Source: JBGQAS01 sp964498605 (GTDB lineage: Bacteria; Chloroflexota; Anaerolineae; Anaerolineales; Anaerolineaceae). From it: a stretch of 60,006 nt of DNA. Where the stretch lies: assembly GCA_964498605.1 (NCBI GenBank), contig CAZCHK010000006.1, positions 1-60,006 of the forward strand, in the 5' to 3' direction. How positions within the stretch are numbered: the first letter of the stretch is position 1; the number at the start of each line of letters is the position of its first letter. The position numbers and the translations under genes are program-made. The notes under the pieces were generated by a model. The model saw nothing but the letters and a program-made list of their open reading frames with translations, had not been told where the DNA came from and searched no databases. Of this stretch, positions 8,259 through 17,143 are shown piece by piece.

Positions 8259-9604
8259 ATCCAAAATTAGGATTGCACCTTCTTATCCTACTCTCTTTTT
8301 CGGTGCTCGTAATGTCATGCAACTCGGCCAATTCCCTTGCTGTGGTTGTAGAAGATGAACCAGTACTGTCAGAGGCGGAAATTATCATTCAGGCTCAACT
8401 TCCTGCTCCTTTGGATCATGAAGTGACACTTGGCGTTGAGGTTCTTGATGAAGTGACTGGTCTGGCATTCAATCCAACCCGATACCAATTAGAGAAAATT
8501 GATGATCTGAACTACTTTGTCCGAATTACCGCTCCGATAGGATCAATACTGAAATACAGGTATATTAAACTGACTGAAATACCTTCTCCTGAGTACTCAT
8601 CAGGAAGTTCACCAATTCGTTACAGGCTTTTTCATGTCACGGGCCCATCCATCCAAAAGGACTTTGTTGCGGGCTGGATCGATTCACCTTTTTCGGGGGA
8701 AACGGGTACTTTATTGGGAAAGATCATTACAGCAAATGGATCTGCAATTCCGGGCATCGTCGTCTCCATCGCTGGTCAAACGTCCACAACTAATGACGAT
8801 GGTTTATATCAGATCGACAAAATTCCCGCGGGTTTGCACACGCTCACCGCGGTCAGTCAAAACGGTGATTTCATTCCATTTCAACAGGGTGCTGTGATTT
8901 CGGCAAACGCGATCACCCCAGCCGATTTTCAAATGGTTCTCACTGAAAAAGTTCGGCTGACCTTTATCGTGGATGTGCCTGATGGGGAGTACACCAATGT
9001 GCCAGTGAGAATGGTTGGAAACCTGTCCATGCTTGGAAATTCATGGCGGGATCTAAATGGCGGATTATCAACACTAGCTTCGACCTGCCCTTCCATGGTT
9101 CGCCTTGACAGTGGCCAATATGCAATCACGCTAGAGGTTGGTGCGGGAACCTACTTGGAATATAAGTATTCTCTGGGGGATGGTTTTTGGAATGCTGAAT
9201 TATCTGAAGAAGGAAGTTTTGTCCTGCGCAAGGTGGTTGTCCCTCAAACAGACGCGACGTACAGCGACAAGGTGGAAACCTGGTCATCCAGTGTAAATGC
9301 GCCTGTCACATTCTATGTCAGTGTGCCTCAACACACAGAGCCTGCAAAAATCATCAGCATTCGTTTTAACCCGTTCACATGGACGAATCCCATCCCCATG
9401 TGGTCAGCGGGAAATAATCAATGGTACTACACGCTGTACAACCCGCTGGATATTCTCTCTCAGGTGTCATATCAATATTGCATCGATGAGAAATGCGTGA
9501 CCGATAATGGTGAGACTGTAGCGATCAGTGAAAACGCTATTCCTTTCTTCACTCCAAGCCAGTCCTCGCAGTCCTTTCGTGACGAGATCTCTGCGTGGAG
9601 ATAG
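8255..9604 (+). CDS. Multi-domain lipoprotein with carboxypeptidase-regulatory-like and starch-binding-like folds
   Basis: This 449-residue lipoprotein has a signal peptide ending at the lipidated Cys22 (MSC). Residues about 150-225 look like a carboxypeptidase regulatory-like beta domain (GKIITANGSAIPGIVVSIAG, then GLYQIDKIPAG). Residues about 230-335 resemble a CBM20-type starch-binding fold, including YLEYKYSLGDGFWNAE. A third, similar domain fills the C-terminus. No enzymatic domain is evident, so it may bind sugar polymers at the cell surface. The start overlaps nusB by four bases. The substrate and partner enzyme are unknown. Confidence 0.65.
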   Translation: MNPKLGLHLLILLSFSVLVMSCNSANSLAVVVEDEPVLSEAEIIIQAQLPAPLDHEVTLGVEVLDEVTGLAFNPTRYQLEKIDDLNYFVRITAPIGSILKYRYIKLTEIPSPEYSSGSSPIRYRLFHVTGPSIQKDFVAGWIDSPFSGETGTLLGKIITANGSAIPGIVVSIAGQTSTTNDDGLYQIDKIPAGLHTLTAVSQNGDFIPFQQGAVISANAITPADFQMVLTEKVRLTFIVDVPDGEYTNVPVRMVGNLSMLGNSWRDLNGGLSTLASTCPSMVRLDSGQYAITLEVGAGTYLEYKYSLGDGFWNAELSEEGSFVLRKVVVPQTDATYSDKVETWSSSVNAPVTFYVSVPQHTEPAKIISIRFNPFTWTNPIPMWSAGNNQWYYTLYNPLDILSQVSYQYCIDEKCVTDNGETVAISENAIPFFTPSQSSQSFRDEISAWR

Positions 9605-9615
9605 TGATTCGATCA

Positions 9616-10395
9616 TCAAGAAAAATATGCAGTAAACATCAAGATCACTGCGCTAGCAATCATGAAAGGCGCATAGGGAATCGCGGTTAGCGGATGATAT
9701 TTTTTTTGTGCCTTTTTAAAGATAATAAAAATTAAACTGACCAGGCCACCCGCCAAAATAGAAAAAACCATACCCAAAATAATGCCTGGAAAACCCATCC
9801 ACATACCTAGAACTCCTCCCAGTAGTACATCACCAAAACCAAACGCGACATCATCATATTTCTCTTTCCGTTTTTTATTGATTATTTTGACAAAAATAAA
9901 ACCTAATCCGTATATCACTGCGCAAATTCCAGCGCCGACAAGCAATCCTATTGGCTGTTCATACCAGGAACGATTCATGAAAAATACATTGCGGATGATG
10001 CTGAATGGAGCAATGAATAAGAATGAAATAATGCAAGTGAGGTAGTAAATTACTTTGTGCTCAATATCAATAACAAGGATCAATTCAAGAGAATGATATA
10101 TTAAGATAAAAAAAACAATCAGCCAAAATTCATGCGAAAAATTACTCGGTATGAACATGGCAATGAACAGGGGTAATGTGAAAGAAGAAAAGAGCACGAA
10201 AAGAACCCGCAATCTGATTCTTTTGGTGCAGCAGGAACACGCTCGCCCAACCAGGTAATCAGAAATCCGAATTGGTCTTGAGCAAATTTTACAAATCCGG
10301 ATACTACCAGCTCCTTCCATGGGAATGAAATCTGCAAGATAATTCACCAAAAAACCGAAAAGTAATGAAAATGGTAATGCCCATAGAAGGTTCAT
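9616..10395 (-). CDS. Type IV prepilin peptidase (A24 family)
   Basis: This 259-residue polytopic membrane aspartyl protease would remove leader peptides from type IV prepilin-like proteins. The N-terminal region carries two cysteine pairs (CKIC and CSCC) with the spacing of the PilD zinc-binding region. The two catalytic aspartates are in VIDIEHKVIYY and in GFGDVLLGG, and the rest forms several membrane helices. The gene overlaps the sugar-kinase gene by four bases (ATGA). No pilin or pilus motor gene is in the window, so its substrates lie elsewhere. Confidence 0.88.
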   Translation of the reverse strand: MNLLWALPFSLLFGFLVNYLADFIPMEGAGSIRICKICSRPIRISDYLVGRACSCCTKRIRLRVLFVLFSSFTLPLFIAMFIPSNFSHEFWLIVFFILIYHSLELILVIDIEHKVIYYLTCIISFLFIAPFSIIRNVFFMNRSWYEQPIGLLVGAGICAVIYGLGFIFVKIINKKRKEKYDDVAFGFGDVLLGGVLGMWMGFPGIILGMVFSILAGGLVSLIFIIFKKAQKKYHPLTAIPYAPFMIASAVILMFTAYFS

Positions 10396-11315
10396 TTCGT
10401 CAGCCTCGCGAGTACATCCTGTTCCCTAATGTGTCGGCCTACCCCGCCTAATTTCTCCGTGGACAAACCCCCAACGATGTTACCCCAGTTGAGACAATCC
10501 TGAATTGTATGTCCTGACAGGTAAGCTTTTATGAAACCTGAGTTAAAACAATCTCCAGCACCGGTTGTGTCAATGGCATTCACATTGATCGCCCTGGATG
10601 TAAGGAGATTTCCTTCCCAATTTGCAATTGCACCTCTCTCACCATCCTTGATGATCACGTGGTTGCACAGCTCAGCGATCTCGTAGCTGGCTTCAACAAT
10701 ATTCCCTTTCTTTGTCATCTGGCAGGCTTCTTTTGCATTCATGCTGATAATATCCACAGACTGAATCGCTTTCTTAACAGTATGCATAGCCAGTGTTTCA
10801 TTTTTGTTGGTGTTTCCATCCATGAAGAGTACCATATTCTTCTTGGAAATGAAGTTCTTTCCAATATGCAGCTCTGGACCGTAAAATAGACCAGGAATGT
10901 ACATCAGCTTTGCATGCAAATTTGGTAGATGCTTCAACACAGAAAAATAGGATTTCTTTTTGTCATAATAGGCCACAAAGGCGCGATCAGACGGAAAGGA
11001 CAACGATACCGTTATGTTTCTGAATGGATAATCGTGATACTCGAAAAGATCGGTTGGAACCTCCTCGGAAATTAAATGATCAAGAATAAGCCGACTGAGC
11101 TGATCTTTTCCAAAATCTGCACACCAGCCAACATTCAAACCCAGACGGTGCATTGTGATGACAGCGTTGCACGTCCCGCCTGGCGATATGCTGAAATCGG
11201 GTGCCTCGATTTCTGAACCGAGTTGTGGCAATTCTCTCAATCCTGAAAAAATGAAATCCAGGCAATAATCACCCACCACAAAAACATCATAATACCTTTG
11301 CGGGTGATGACTCAT
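10392..11315 (-). CDS. PfkB-family carbohydrate kinase
   Basis: This 307-residue ribokinase-fold enzyme should phosphorylate a sugar or nucleoside in the cytoplasm. The C-terminal anion-hole and catalytic-base motif DTTGAGDCFNSGF is intact. The N-terminal substrate region has the expected glycine-rich pattern SPGGTCNAV. Four-base overlaps on both sides link it to a GH4 glycosidase upstream and a prepilin peptidase downstream. With the GH4 enzyme it may handle a sugar released from a glycoside. The exact substrate is not readable. Confidence 0.88.
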   Translation of the reverse strand: MSHHPQRYYDVFVVGDYCLDFIFSGLRELPQLGSEIEAPDFSISPGGTCNAVITMHRLGLNVGWCADFGKDQLSRLILDHLISEEVPTDLFEYHDYPFRNITVSLSFPSDRAFVAYYDKKKSYFSVLKHLPNLHAKLMYIPGLFYGPELHIGKNFISKKNMVLFMDGNTNKNETLAMHTVKKAIQSVDIISMNAKEACQMTKKGNIVEASYEIAELCNHVIIKDGERGAIANWEGNLLTSRAINVNAIDTTGAGDCFNSGFIKAYLSGHTIQDCLNWGNIVGGLSTEKLGGVGRHIREQDVLARLTK

Positions 11316-12658
11316 ACCAATTCCGGGAAAAAGCCCTGATGTTTTAAAATGTACTGGTCCAGCAATCGCTTTGCCAGGTCTCCATCCATAACGAGCGGAT
11401 GGATCGTTAATGCGTGAAGTGCTTGAGAATATGATTTACTTAATGCTGCTTTAATTGTCAATCTCTCGTAAGACTTGATAAGATTCATTAAACCGAGACA
11501 CTCAAGTGGAATTTCACCAATCGTGATCGGCTTGATCGATCCGGCTCCAATGACGGCAGGAATTTCAACGACCGCATCGTTTGGAAAATGACTGATCGAA
11601 CCGGAATTCCTAACATTAAGAATTAAGATATTCTTTCCCACGCCCTGCATGGACCGAATGATGTTCAATGCCACTCCGGAATACCCTTCGGCTTCAATTG
11701 CAGAACCTTGGTGAGGTTTATTTTCCCTACCTGTTTCTGCTGCCATGTAGGATTCCCAGCGTTTGAGTTGATAAGCTTGATAGGCATCTTCAATCAACTG
11801 GCCGCTTGAAACCGACTCGATCTCTTTGTAAAATGCTTCATTGAGATCGTTGATATATTCCCCCCGTGTTTTTTCAGAGCGGAGGATTTTTTCAACTGAG
11901 CCCCTCGAAGCATAGAAGTAATGTAGATACTCATTGGGGATCAAGCTGAGTTCTGATATGAATTGTGGGTCAAAAGGTAACCCCAGGTCTTCTTGTACCT
12001 GCTTGTACGAGTCCAATACTTTTGGGAGTAAATCCTCCCCTCGCAGTTCTAACTTGCGAATCCAGCCCAGATGGTTCAGTCCAAAGTACTCCATGTACAA
12101 ATCACCTGTCGGACAGCCAAGGTAATTCGCTGCGGTGGATAACATCCCAGAAGGTCCATCGCAAATCCCAACCGCTTTTTCCCAACCGGAGTGGTTCAGT
12201 ATGTATTCAGTCAAGAGCCCCGACGGGTTCGCGAAGTTTAACAACCAAGCGTCAGGACATAAGCTGGACATTTTTTCTATGTACTGTTTTAGGACCGGTA
12301 TTGTGCGCAAAGCCATCGCAAACCCTCCGGGGCCCGTTGTCTCTTGTCCAAGGACATTCATATCCAGAGCCACTTTTTCATCGATAATTCGATGTGCCAT
12401 TCCCCCAACGCGAAAGGTTGTGACGACGAAATCAGCATCCTTCAAAGCAGTGTTGGCGTCAACTGTCCTGTGTATGGAAATGCTCGTGCCAGTTTTATAA
12501 ATAACCTGATCGATCACCTTGCCTGTGAGATTAAGTCTTTGCTGATCGATGTCCATGAGCCAAACCTCATTCACTCCAAGTCCCTCTTGATGCTGTATCA
12601 ACGCTGAAACAAGCATTGGAGTCCTGATACCACCACCACCCAGTATCGCTAATTTCAT
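11312..12658 (-). CDS. GH4 family glycosidase (6-phospho-beta-glucosidase-like)
   Basis: This 448-residue NAD- and metal-dependent glycoside hydrolase belongs to family 4, which cleaves by an oxidation-elimination route. The N-terminal Rossmann loop is LAILGGGGIRTP. The metal-binding cysteine is in GICDGPSG and the metal-binding histidine in GLNHLGW, with NFANPSG between. The GLNHLGW form is usual for 6-phospho-beta-glucosidases. A ribosome-binding site GGAG lies before the ATG. It leads an operon with PfkB and the prepilin peptidase. No sugar phosphotransferase system is present here, so the true substrate may not be phosphorylated. Confidence 0.88.
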   Translation of the reverse strand: MKLAILGGGGIRTPMLVSALIQHQEGLGVNEVWLMDIDQQRLNLTGKVIDQVIYKTGTSISIHRTVDANTALKDADFVVTTFRVGGMAHRIIDEKVALDMNVLGQETTGPGGFAMALRTIPVLKQYIEKMSSLCPDAWLLNFANPSGLLTEYILNHSGWEKAVGICDGPSGMLSTAANYLGCPTGDLYMEYFGLNHLGWIRKLELRGEDLLPKVLDSYKQVQEDLGLPFDPQFISELSLIPNEYLHYFYASRGSVEKILRSEKTRGEYINDLNEAFYKEIESVSSGQLIEDAYQAYQLKRWESYMAAETGRENKPHQGSAIEAEGYSGVALNIIRSMQGVGKNILILNVRNSGSISHFPNDAVVEIPAVIGAGSIKPITIGEIPLECLGLMNLIKSYERLTIKAALSKSYSQALHALTIHPLVMDGDLAKRLLDQYILKHQGFFPELV

Positions 12659-12689
12659 GTTAAATCTCCATAATCATGCTATAATATAT

Positions 12690-12705
12690 TAGAATATATA
12701 TTCTA
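12690..12705. promoter_or_regulatory. Palindromic operator candidate between GH4 and helicase genes
   Basis: TAGAATATATATTCTA is a perfect 16-base palindrome in the 97-base gap between the two divergent genes. It sits 32 bases from the GH4 start and 51 from the helicase start. Its position fits a repressor site for either promoter, but it is AT-rich and no regulator gene is adjacent. Confidence 0.35.
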
Positions 12706-12755
12706 TCTGAAACAATTCCTTTGATAGTATAGCGTAAAAAAACCAAACGATTATC

Positions 12756-15272
12756 ATGAATAAAGACCTTTCCTCCATCGTCGTTAACTGGGTGAATCAA
12801 GAGGAAGACCGAATGCTCGTTGATTCGGTAAGGGTGACGCCAACAGCTGGACAATTATGCGATTTTCCTGATTTTTTTCATGTTGAACTGGTTCGCTTGC
12901 TACAAAAGGCTGGTTTCGATAAGCTGTATTCACACCAACTTGACTCTTTTCTAAAACTGAGACAAAACTGCAATATCGTCGTGACAACAGGAACAGCCAG
13001 TGGTAAATCCCTGTGCTATCAGGTACCCATACTTAATGACCTTCTACATGGGTTCGATTCAAGCTCACTCCTCCTTTTTCCAACAAAAGCACTAGCCAGC
13101 GATCAGCAGGAGAAATTCGTGTCACTACTTAGACACTCGAATTGTTTTCAAAGCAATTTAACCGGCGTATATGATGGCGATACTCCAGTCAGCAAGCGTC
13201 GGAAAATAATCGACGAATGCCGGATTCTTATCTCGAATCCTGACATGCTTCATGTGGGGATAATGCCGCATCACACATTCTGGCAAGGGTTCTTCAGTTC
13301 TTTACGATTCGTAATTCTCGATGAAATTCACAATTACAGAGGAATATTCGGTTCGCATGTCGCGAATGTCATCAGAAGGTTGAGGAGATTGTGTGATTTC
13401 TATGGATCAAAACCTTTGTATATTCTGACAAGCGCAACCATCCAGAATTCTAAAGAACACGCCCGGGCTTTGATTGAACAAAACGTTGAGCTAATTTCGC
13501 GGGACGGCTCTCCGCGTGGCAAAAGAACTTTCTTTTTGCTCAACCCTCCCCTGATTGACATCGAATTGGGAATCCGCAAGAGCAGTTCAAGTCAATCTTT
13601 GAAAATTCTCGACCTCTTATTGTCCAATTCCATTCAAACGATTCTCTTTACGAGTACAAGACGATCTGTTGAATTGTTCCTCAGAAACATTGATGCTGAT
13701 CTCCACAGATATCATTCAACCGTCGTTGGTTACAGAAGTGGATATCTTCCAGAAACAAGGCATAAGACCGAGACAATGCTAAAGTCAGGAGAAATCAAGG
13801 GGGTTGTATCGACAAATGCGCTTGAACTCGGAATGGATATTGGAGGCTTGGATGCGGTCATCATCAATGGCTATCCCGGGACAATTGCATCAGTTGTTCA
13901 GCAAATAGGTCGCGCGGGCAGGAAAATTAATGAGTCTCTCGCGATTCTTGTTGCTTCGCAAACACCGATGGATCAATATTGCATGCTACACCCTGAATTG
14001 ATAACGCAAGGCAATCCAGAGGCGGTTCAGATAAATCCTGACAATAAAGTCGTTGTTCTGGAACACCTCAGAGCCGCTCTCTTTGAGTTGCCTTTCGATC
14101 AATGTTCACATTTTGGAAGTGCGGCCCCAGAATTGATTCAGAATTCAATGGAAACAATATCCGCCCTGGGTGAAATCTACGAAAAGGAAAAAAAGCTTTT
14201 TTGGATTGGCGCAAAATACCCAGCCGCGGAAACCTCTCTCCGAAATATCGGTGGATTCGGATTTTCTTTGAACGTCACAAAGGCTGCAGGTCAGAAGTTG
14301 ATGATTGGCACGGTTGATGAGTCAAGCGTAAACTGGATGACTCACCCGCAGGCAGTCTATCTTCACGAAGGGACTGCATACCTGGTTGAGAAAATTGATC
14401 GATCAAATCGAGAGGTAACACTGGCTGAAGCCGAAGTAGATTATTACACATCTCCGATTCAAAGTTTTGAAATAGAAATTATCAAAGATGACCTGCAGAT
14501 TCATCGGGATCTATTTGCGTATCATTTTGGTGCGGTCAATATTGTTCAACAGGTTACAGGTTATAAAAAAATTTCATGGGAAACGCAGCAGATTTTTGAT
14601 ACGATCGATTTAGAACAGCCTGTCACGGAATTTGACACGGATTCCTATTGGATAGAGATCAACCATTTGTTGGTAAATTCAATGATTGAGAACAACACGT
14701 GGAGCACAGGAGAAATAGACTACGGACGCGATTGGGAAAACATCAGATCCAGGATTCGATCCAGGGACGGGTACAGGTGCCAACATTGCGGACTGGTTGA
14801 ATCCACCAGACAGCACCATGTTCATCACAAAAAACCTTATCGGACATTTTCTTCAGCGGTCATGGCGAACTCGCCCGAAAACCTAATTACTCTGTGCTCA
14901 TCCTGCCACAGGAATGCAGAAGTCTCTGTTTATATACGCAGCGGATTGTCAGGCCTAGGGTATTTATTTCATCACCTCAGTTCACTTCTTTTACTTTGCG
15001 ACTTGAAAGATGTCGGAGTCAGCATTAACCAATCTAATTCAGATAAGAAGACAAATGCAACACTATTCATGTATGATGTGATCCCTGGAGGCACTGGATT
15101 GAGCGAAACATTATTTCACAATCACGAGAAATTACTCCGCGCAGCATATGAATTGTTAATGAAATGTGGTTGTGTAAACGGCTGTCCTTCTTGTGTTGGA
15201 CCTGTCATTAACAATACACTTGGTGGTAAAGCAGAAGCCCTGGCAATTCTGGAACAACTGCTTCATAATTAG
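12756..15272 (+). CDS. mrfA: MrfA/YprA-like DEAD/DEAH-box helicase (DUF1998) with inserted HNH motif
   Basis: This 838-residue superfamily-2 helicase matches MrfA (YprA) of Bacillus, a DNA-repair helicase acting on mitomycin C damage. The motifs run in order: Walker A TGTASGKS (78-85), DEIH (189-192), SAT (226-228), then QQIGRAGRK in the second RecA lobe. The C-terminal DUF1998 zinc site has Cys804, Cys806, Cys810 and Cys813. Unusual for the family, residues about 668-722 form an HNH-type module: Cys675/Cys678, His690-His691, Asn709 in ENLITLC, and Cys714/Cys717-His718. The protein is about 90 residues longer than the Bacillus protein, which fits an insertion. The partner exonuclease gene starts three bases after the stop. 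Confidence 0.9.
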   Translation: MNKDLSSIVVNWVNQEEDRMLVDSVRVTPTAGQLCDFPDFFHVELVRLLQKAGFDKLYSHQLDSFLKLRQNCNIVVTTGTASGKSLCYQVPILNDLLHGFDSSSLLLFPTKALASDQQEKFVSLLRHSNCFQSNLTGVYDGDTPVSKRRKIIDECRILISNPDMLHVGIMPHHTFWQGFFSSLRFVILDEIHNYRGIFGSHVANVIRRLRRLCDFYGSKPLYILTSATIQNSKEHARALIEQNVELISRDGSPRGKRTFFLLNPPLIDIELGIRKSSSSQSLKILDLLLSNSIQTILFTSTRRSVELFLRNIDADLHRYHSTVVGYRSGYLPETRHKTETMLKSGEIKGVVSTNALELGMDIGGLDAVIINGYPGTIASVVQQIGRAGRKINESLAILVASQTPMDQYCMLHPELITQGNPEAVQINPDNKVVVLEHLRAALFELPFDQCSHFGSAAPELIQNSMETISALGEIYEKEKKLFWIGAKYPAAETSLRNIGGFGFSLNVTKAAGQKLMIGTVDESSVNWMTHPQAVYLHEGTAYLVEKIDRSNREVTLAEAEVDYYTSPIQSFEIEIIKDDLQIHRDLFAYHFGAVNIVQQVTGYKKISWETQQIFDTIDLEQPVTEFDTDSYWIEINHLLVNSMIENNTWSTGEIDYGRDWENIRSRIRSRDGYRCQHCGLVESTRQHHVHHKKPYRTFSSAVMANSPENLITLCSSCHRNAEVSVYIRSGLSGLGYLFHHLSSLLLLCDLKDVGVSINQSNSDKKTNATLFMYDVIPGGTGLSETLFHNHEKLLRAAYELLMKCGCVNGCPSCVGPVINNTLGGKAEALAILEQLLHN

Positions 15273-15275
15273 GCC

Positions 15276-16499
15276 ATGCCAACCTTAATGCAGCGCCTGA
15301 AAGATCTTGGTGTCAGCCGGGGTGCACAAGAAATATGTGCTCCGTTGAACACAACCAAATCAATCAGCAAGATTTTTGAAGGCAGCATTCTCACCAAAAA
15401 AGATCACGAGGTTTTCATTCGCCATATTCAGTATCCACTCCCGTATGAAATTGGCGGCACTTCTTTGAATTCGGACATTGATACGCGCCCTATCTCAAAA
15501 TGGACTGGCAATAAATCCCATGACATGGCGAAAATTGCCTTCATTGACGCTGAGACATCGGGTTTAGCAAGAGGAACGGGTACTTTTGTGTTTTTATTCG
15601 GTTTATGTTTTCTTACAGCGGAAACACTTGAGGTTAAGCAATTCTTTCTTATCGATCCTTTCAGCGAAGGATTGTTTCTTGAAACGATCGAGAAAGAACT
15701 GGCCGCTTTTGAAGCGATCTGCTCCTACAACGGCAAATCTTTTGATGTACCAATCATACATTCTCGAAACATCATAAACCACATACCTGACTTCATCCAA
15801 AAAAAAGACCACTGCGATCTGTTGCATTTGGCACGGAGAATTTGGAGGTTGCGATTGCAGGATAGATCTTTAAAACAAATCGAGACCAATATTCTCAGGT
15901 TTCACAGGTCTGAAGAAGAAATTCCAGGTTACCTGGTGCCTGAGTATTATGTTAGGTACTTAAGATCAAATGATGCTGAAATATTAAAAGGAGTTTTTTA
16001 TCACAATTTGATGGATGTAATTTCACTGGCAGCCATTTTCTTTTACCTGGTCAAATTTGTCACAGACCCTTTTCACGAAGAAGTGCCCAATAGCCTGGAT
16101 GTGTATGCCCTTGCCCAGCTACACGAAAAAAGGGGAAATTATGATTATGCTTTTAAGCTATTAAAACAAATTTTAGAACTAGACGACACGACAGAAAACC
16201 AAAAAAATGTATTGTTTCACCTGGGAATGATCAGCAAGAAAAAAAAAGATTACTCAAAAGCCAGGAAGTACTTTAAAAAATCAGCCATGCTGGGCTCGAT
16301 CGCAGGCTGTATTGAAGCTTCAAAATTAGATGAGCATGTTTTCCATGATGAAATTTCAGCCCTATCAATAATAAATCAATTTGGAAATAATATCAGCACT
16401 ACGAGCAAGAATGCTCCGCCAAATGGAAGCGCGCATGACATGATGAAGCGGATTGAACGACTGCAGAAAAAAATTAACAAACCTCAGAAAAAGGCTTGA
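15276..16499 (+). CDS. mrfB: MrfB/YprB-like RNase H-fold 3'-5' exonuclease with TPR tail
   Basis: This 407-residue protein matches MrfB (YprB), a metal-dependent DEDDh exonuclease working with MrfA in DNA repair. The acidic residues are Asp91 and Glu93 (FIDAETSG), Asp158 (YNGKSFDVPI), and the final His243-x3-Asp247 (HNLMD). Residues about 268-345 form tetratricopeptide-type helices, as in the Bacillus protein. The tail is basic and probably disordered. It starts three bases after the helicase stop, so the two are surely co-translated. It ends facing the convergent molybdenum-cofactor gene six bases away. Confidence 0.9.
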   Translation: MPTLMQRLKDLGVSRGAQEICAPLNTTKSISKIFEGSILTKKDHEVFIRHIQYPLPYEIGGTSLNSDIDTRPISKWTGNKSHDMAKIAFIDAETSGLARGTGTFVFLFGLCFLTAETLEVKQFFLIDPFSEGLFLETIEKELAAFEAICSYNGKSFDVPIIHSRNIINHIPDFIQKKDHCDLLHLARRIWRLRLQDRSLKQIETNILRFHRSEEEIPGYLVPEYYVRYLRSNDAEILKGVFYHNLMDVISLAAIFFYLVKFVTDPFHEEVPNSLDVYALAQLHEKRGNYDYAFKLLKQILELDDTTENQKNVLFHLGMISKKKKDYSKARKYFKKSAMLGSIAGCIEASKLDEHVFHDEISALSIINQFGNNISTTSKNAPPNGSAHDMMKRIERLQKKINKPQKKA

Positions 16500-16505
16500 G
16501 AAGTA

Positions 16506-17087
16506 TTACTGCTCTTTATTTTCCTTCATTTGGATCCAATTTTCTTGCGTATCAATGTCAAGAAGGATTTTTGGATCTGGCCAGTCAGCTTTCTTAACTT
16601 TGTGTATATCGAACAGCTGCCGACCTCCGGAATCACCTGATATATTTAATAGGTCATTAAATAATATTCGATCAAAAAGAACCGGGTTCGCCCTCTTTCC
16701 ACCCACATAAGGTGCTACGATCGGTGAATTCCCTTCTTCCCAGATGGTGATGAGAAGATTTATCAATCCTGCGCTGAGAAACGGTTGGTCTGCCAACATG
16801 ATGACAACTGCTTCGGAGGATAAAAGAGGGACTAATCCAGTTTTTATCGAAGTACTCTGACCCAAGTAACTGAAAGGATTGAACACAATCTCAATAGGCA
16901 AATCATTGATTGCTGCTTCTGTTTCATCATCGCCTGATTTAAGAACAACAATCACTTTATCCACATCGGAAGCAATTGCCTGCAGACAGATATGCCTGAT
17001 CAGAGGAGTACCAAACCAATCCAACAGCAATTTGTTTTCCTTAAACCTGGTTGCAGATCCTGCAGCAAGGATGATTCCTGAGATCAA
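16506..17087 (-). CDS. MocA-like molybdenum cofactor nucleotidyltransferase
   Basis: This 193-residue MobA/MocA-fold enzyme would attach a nucleotide (CTP in MocA) to molybdopterin so that it can enter a xanthine-dehydrogenase-type enzyme. Seen motifs are ILAAGSATRF with a downstream Lys, LADQPF for the metal site, and GDSGGRQLF. It is the last gene of the molybdenum hydroxylase operon, 56 bases after the catalytic subunit, which supports the MocA role. The start is TTG, with AAAGAGA upstream; no in-frame ATG exists nearby. Confidence 0.85.
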   Translation of the reverse strand: MISGIILAAGSATRFKENKLLLDWFGTPLIRHICLQAIASDVDKVIVVLKSGDDETEAAINDLPIEIVFNPFSYLGQSTSIKTGLVPLLSSEAVVIMLADQPFLSAGLINLLITIWEEGNSPIVAPYVGGKRANPVLFDRILFNDLLNISGDSGGRQLFDIHKVKKADWPDPKILLDIDTQENWIQMKENKEQ

Positions 17088-17143
17088 TGAATTCTCTTTA
17101 GATGTCTACCTTCTCCCGATGTTTCGACATGTTGGAGAAGACT

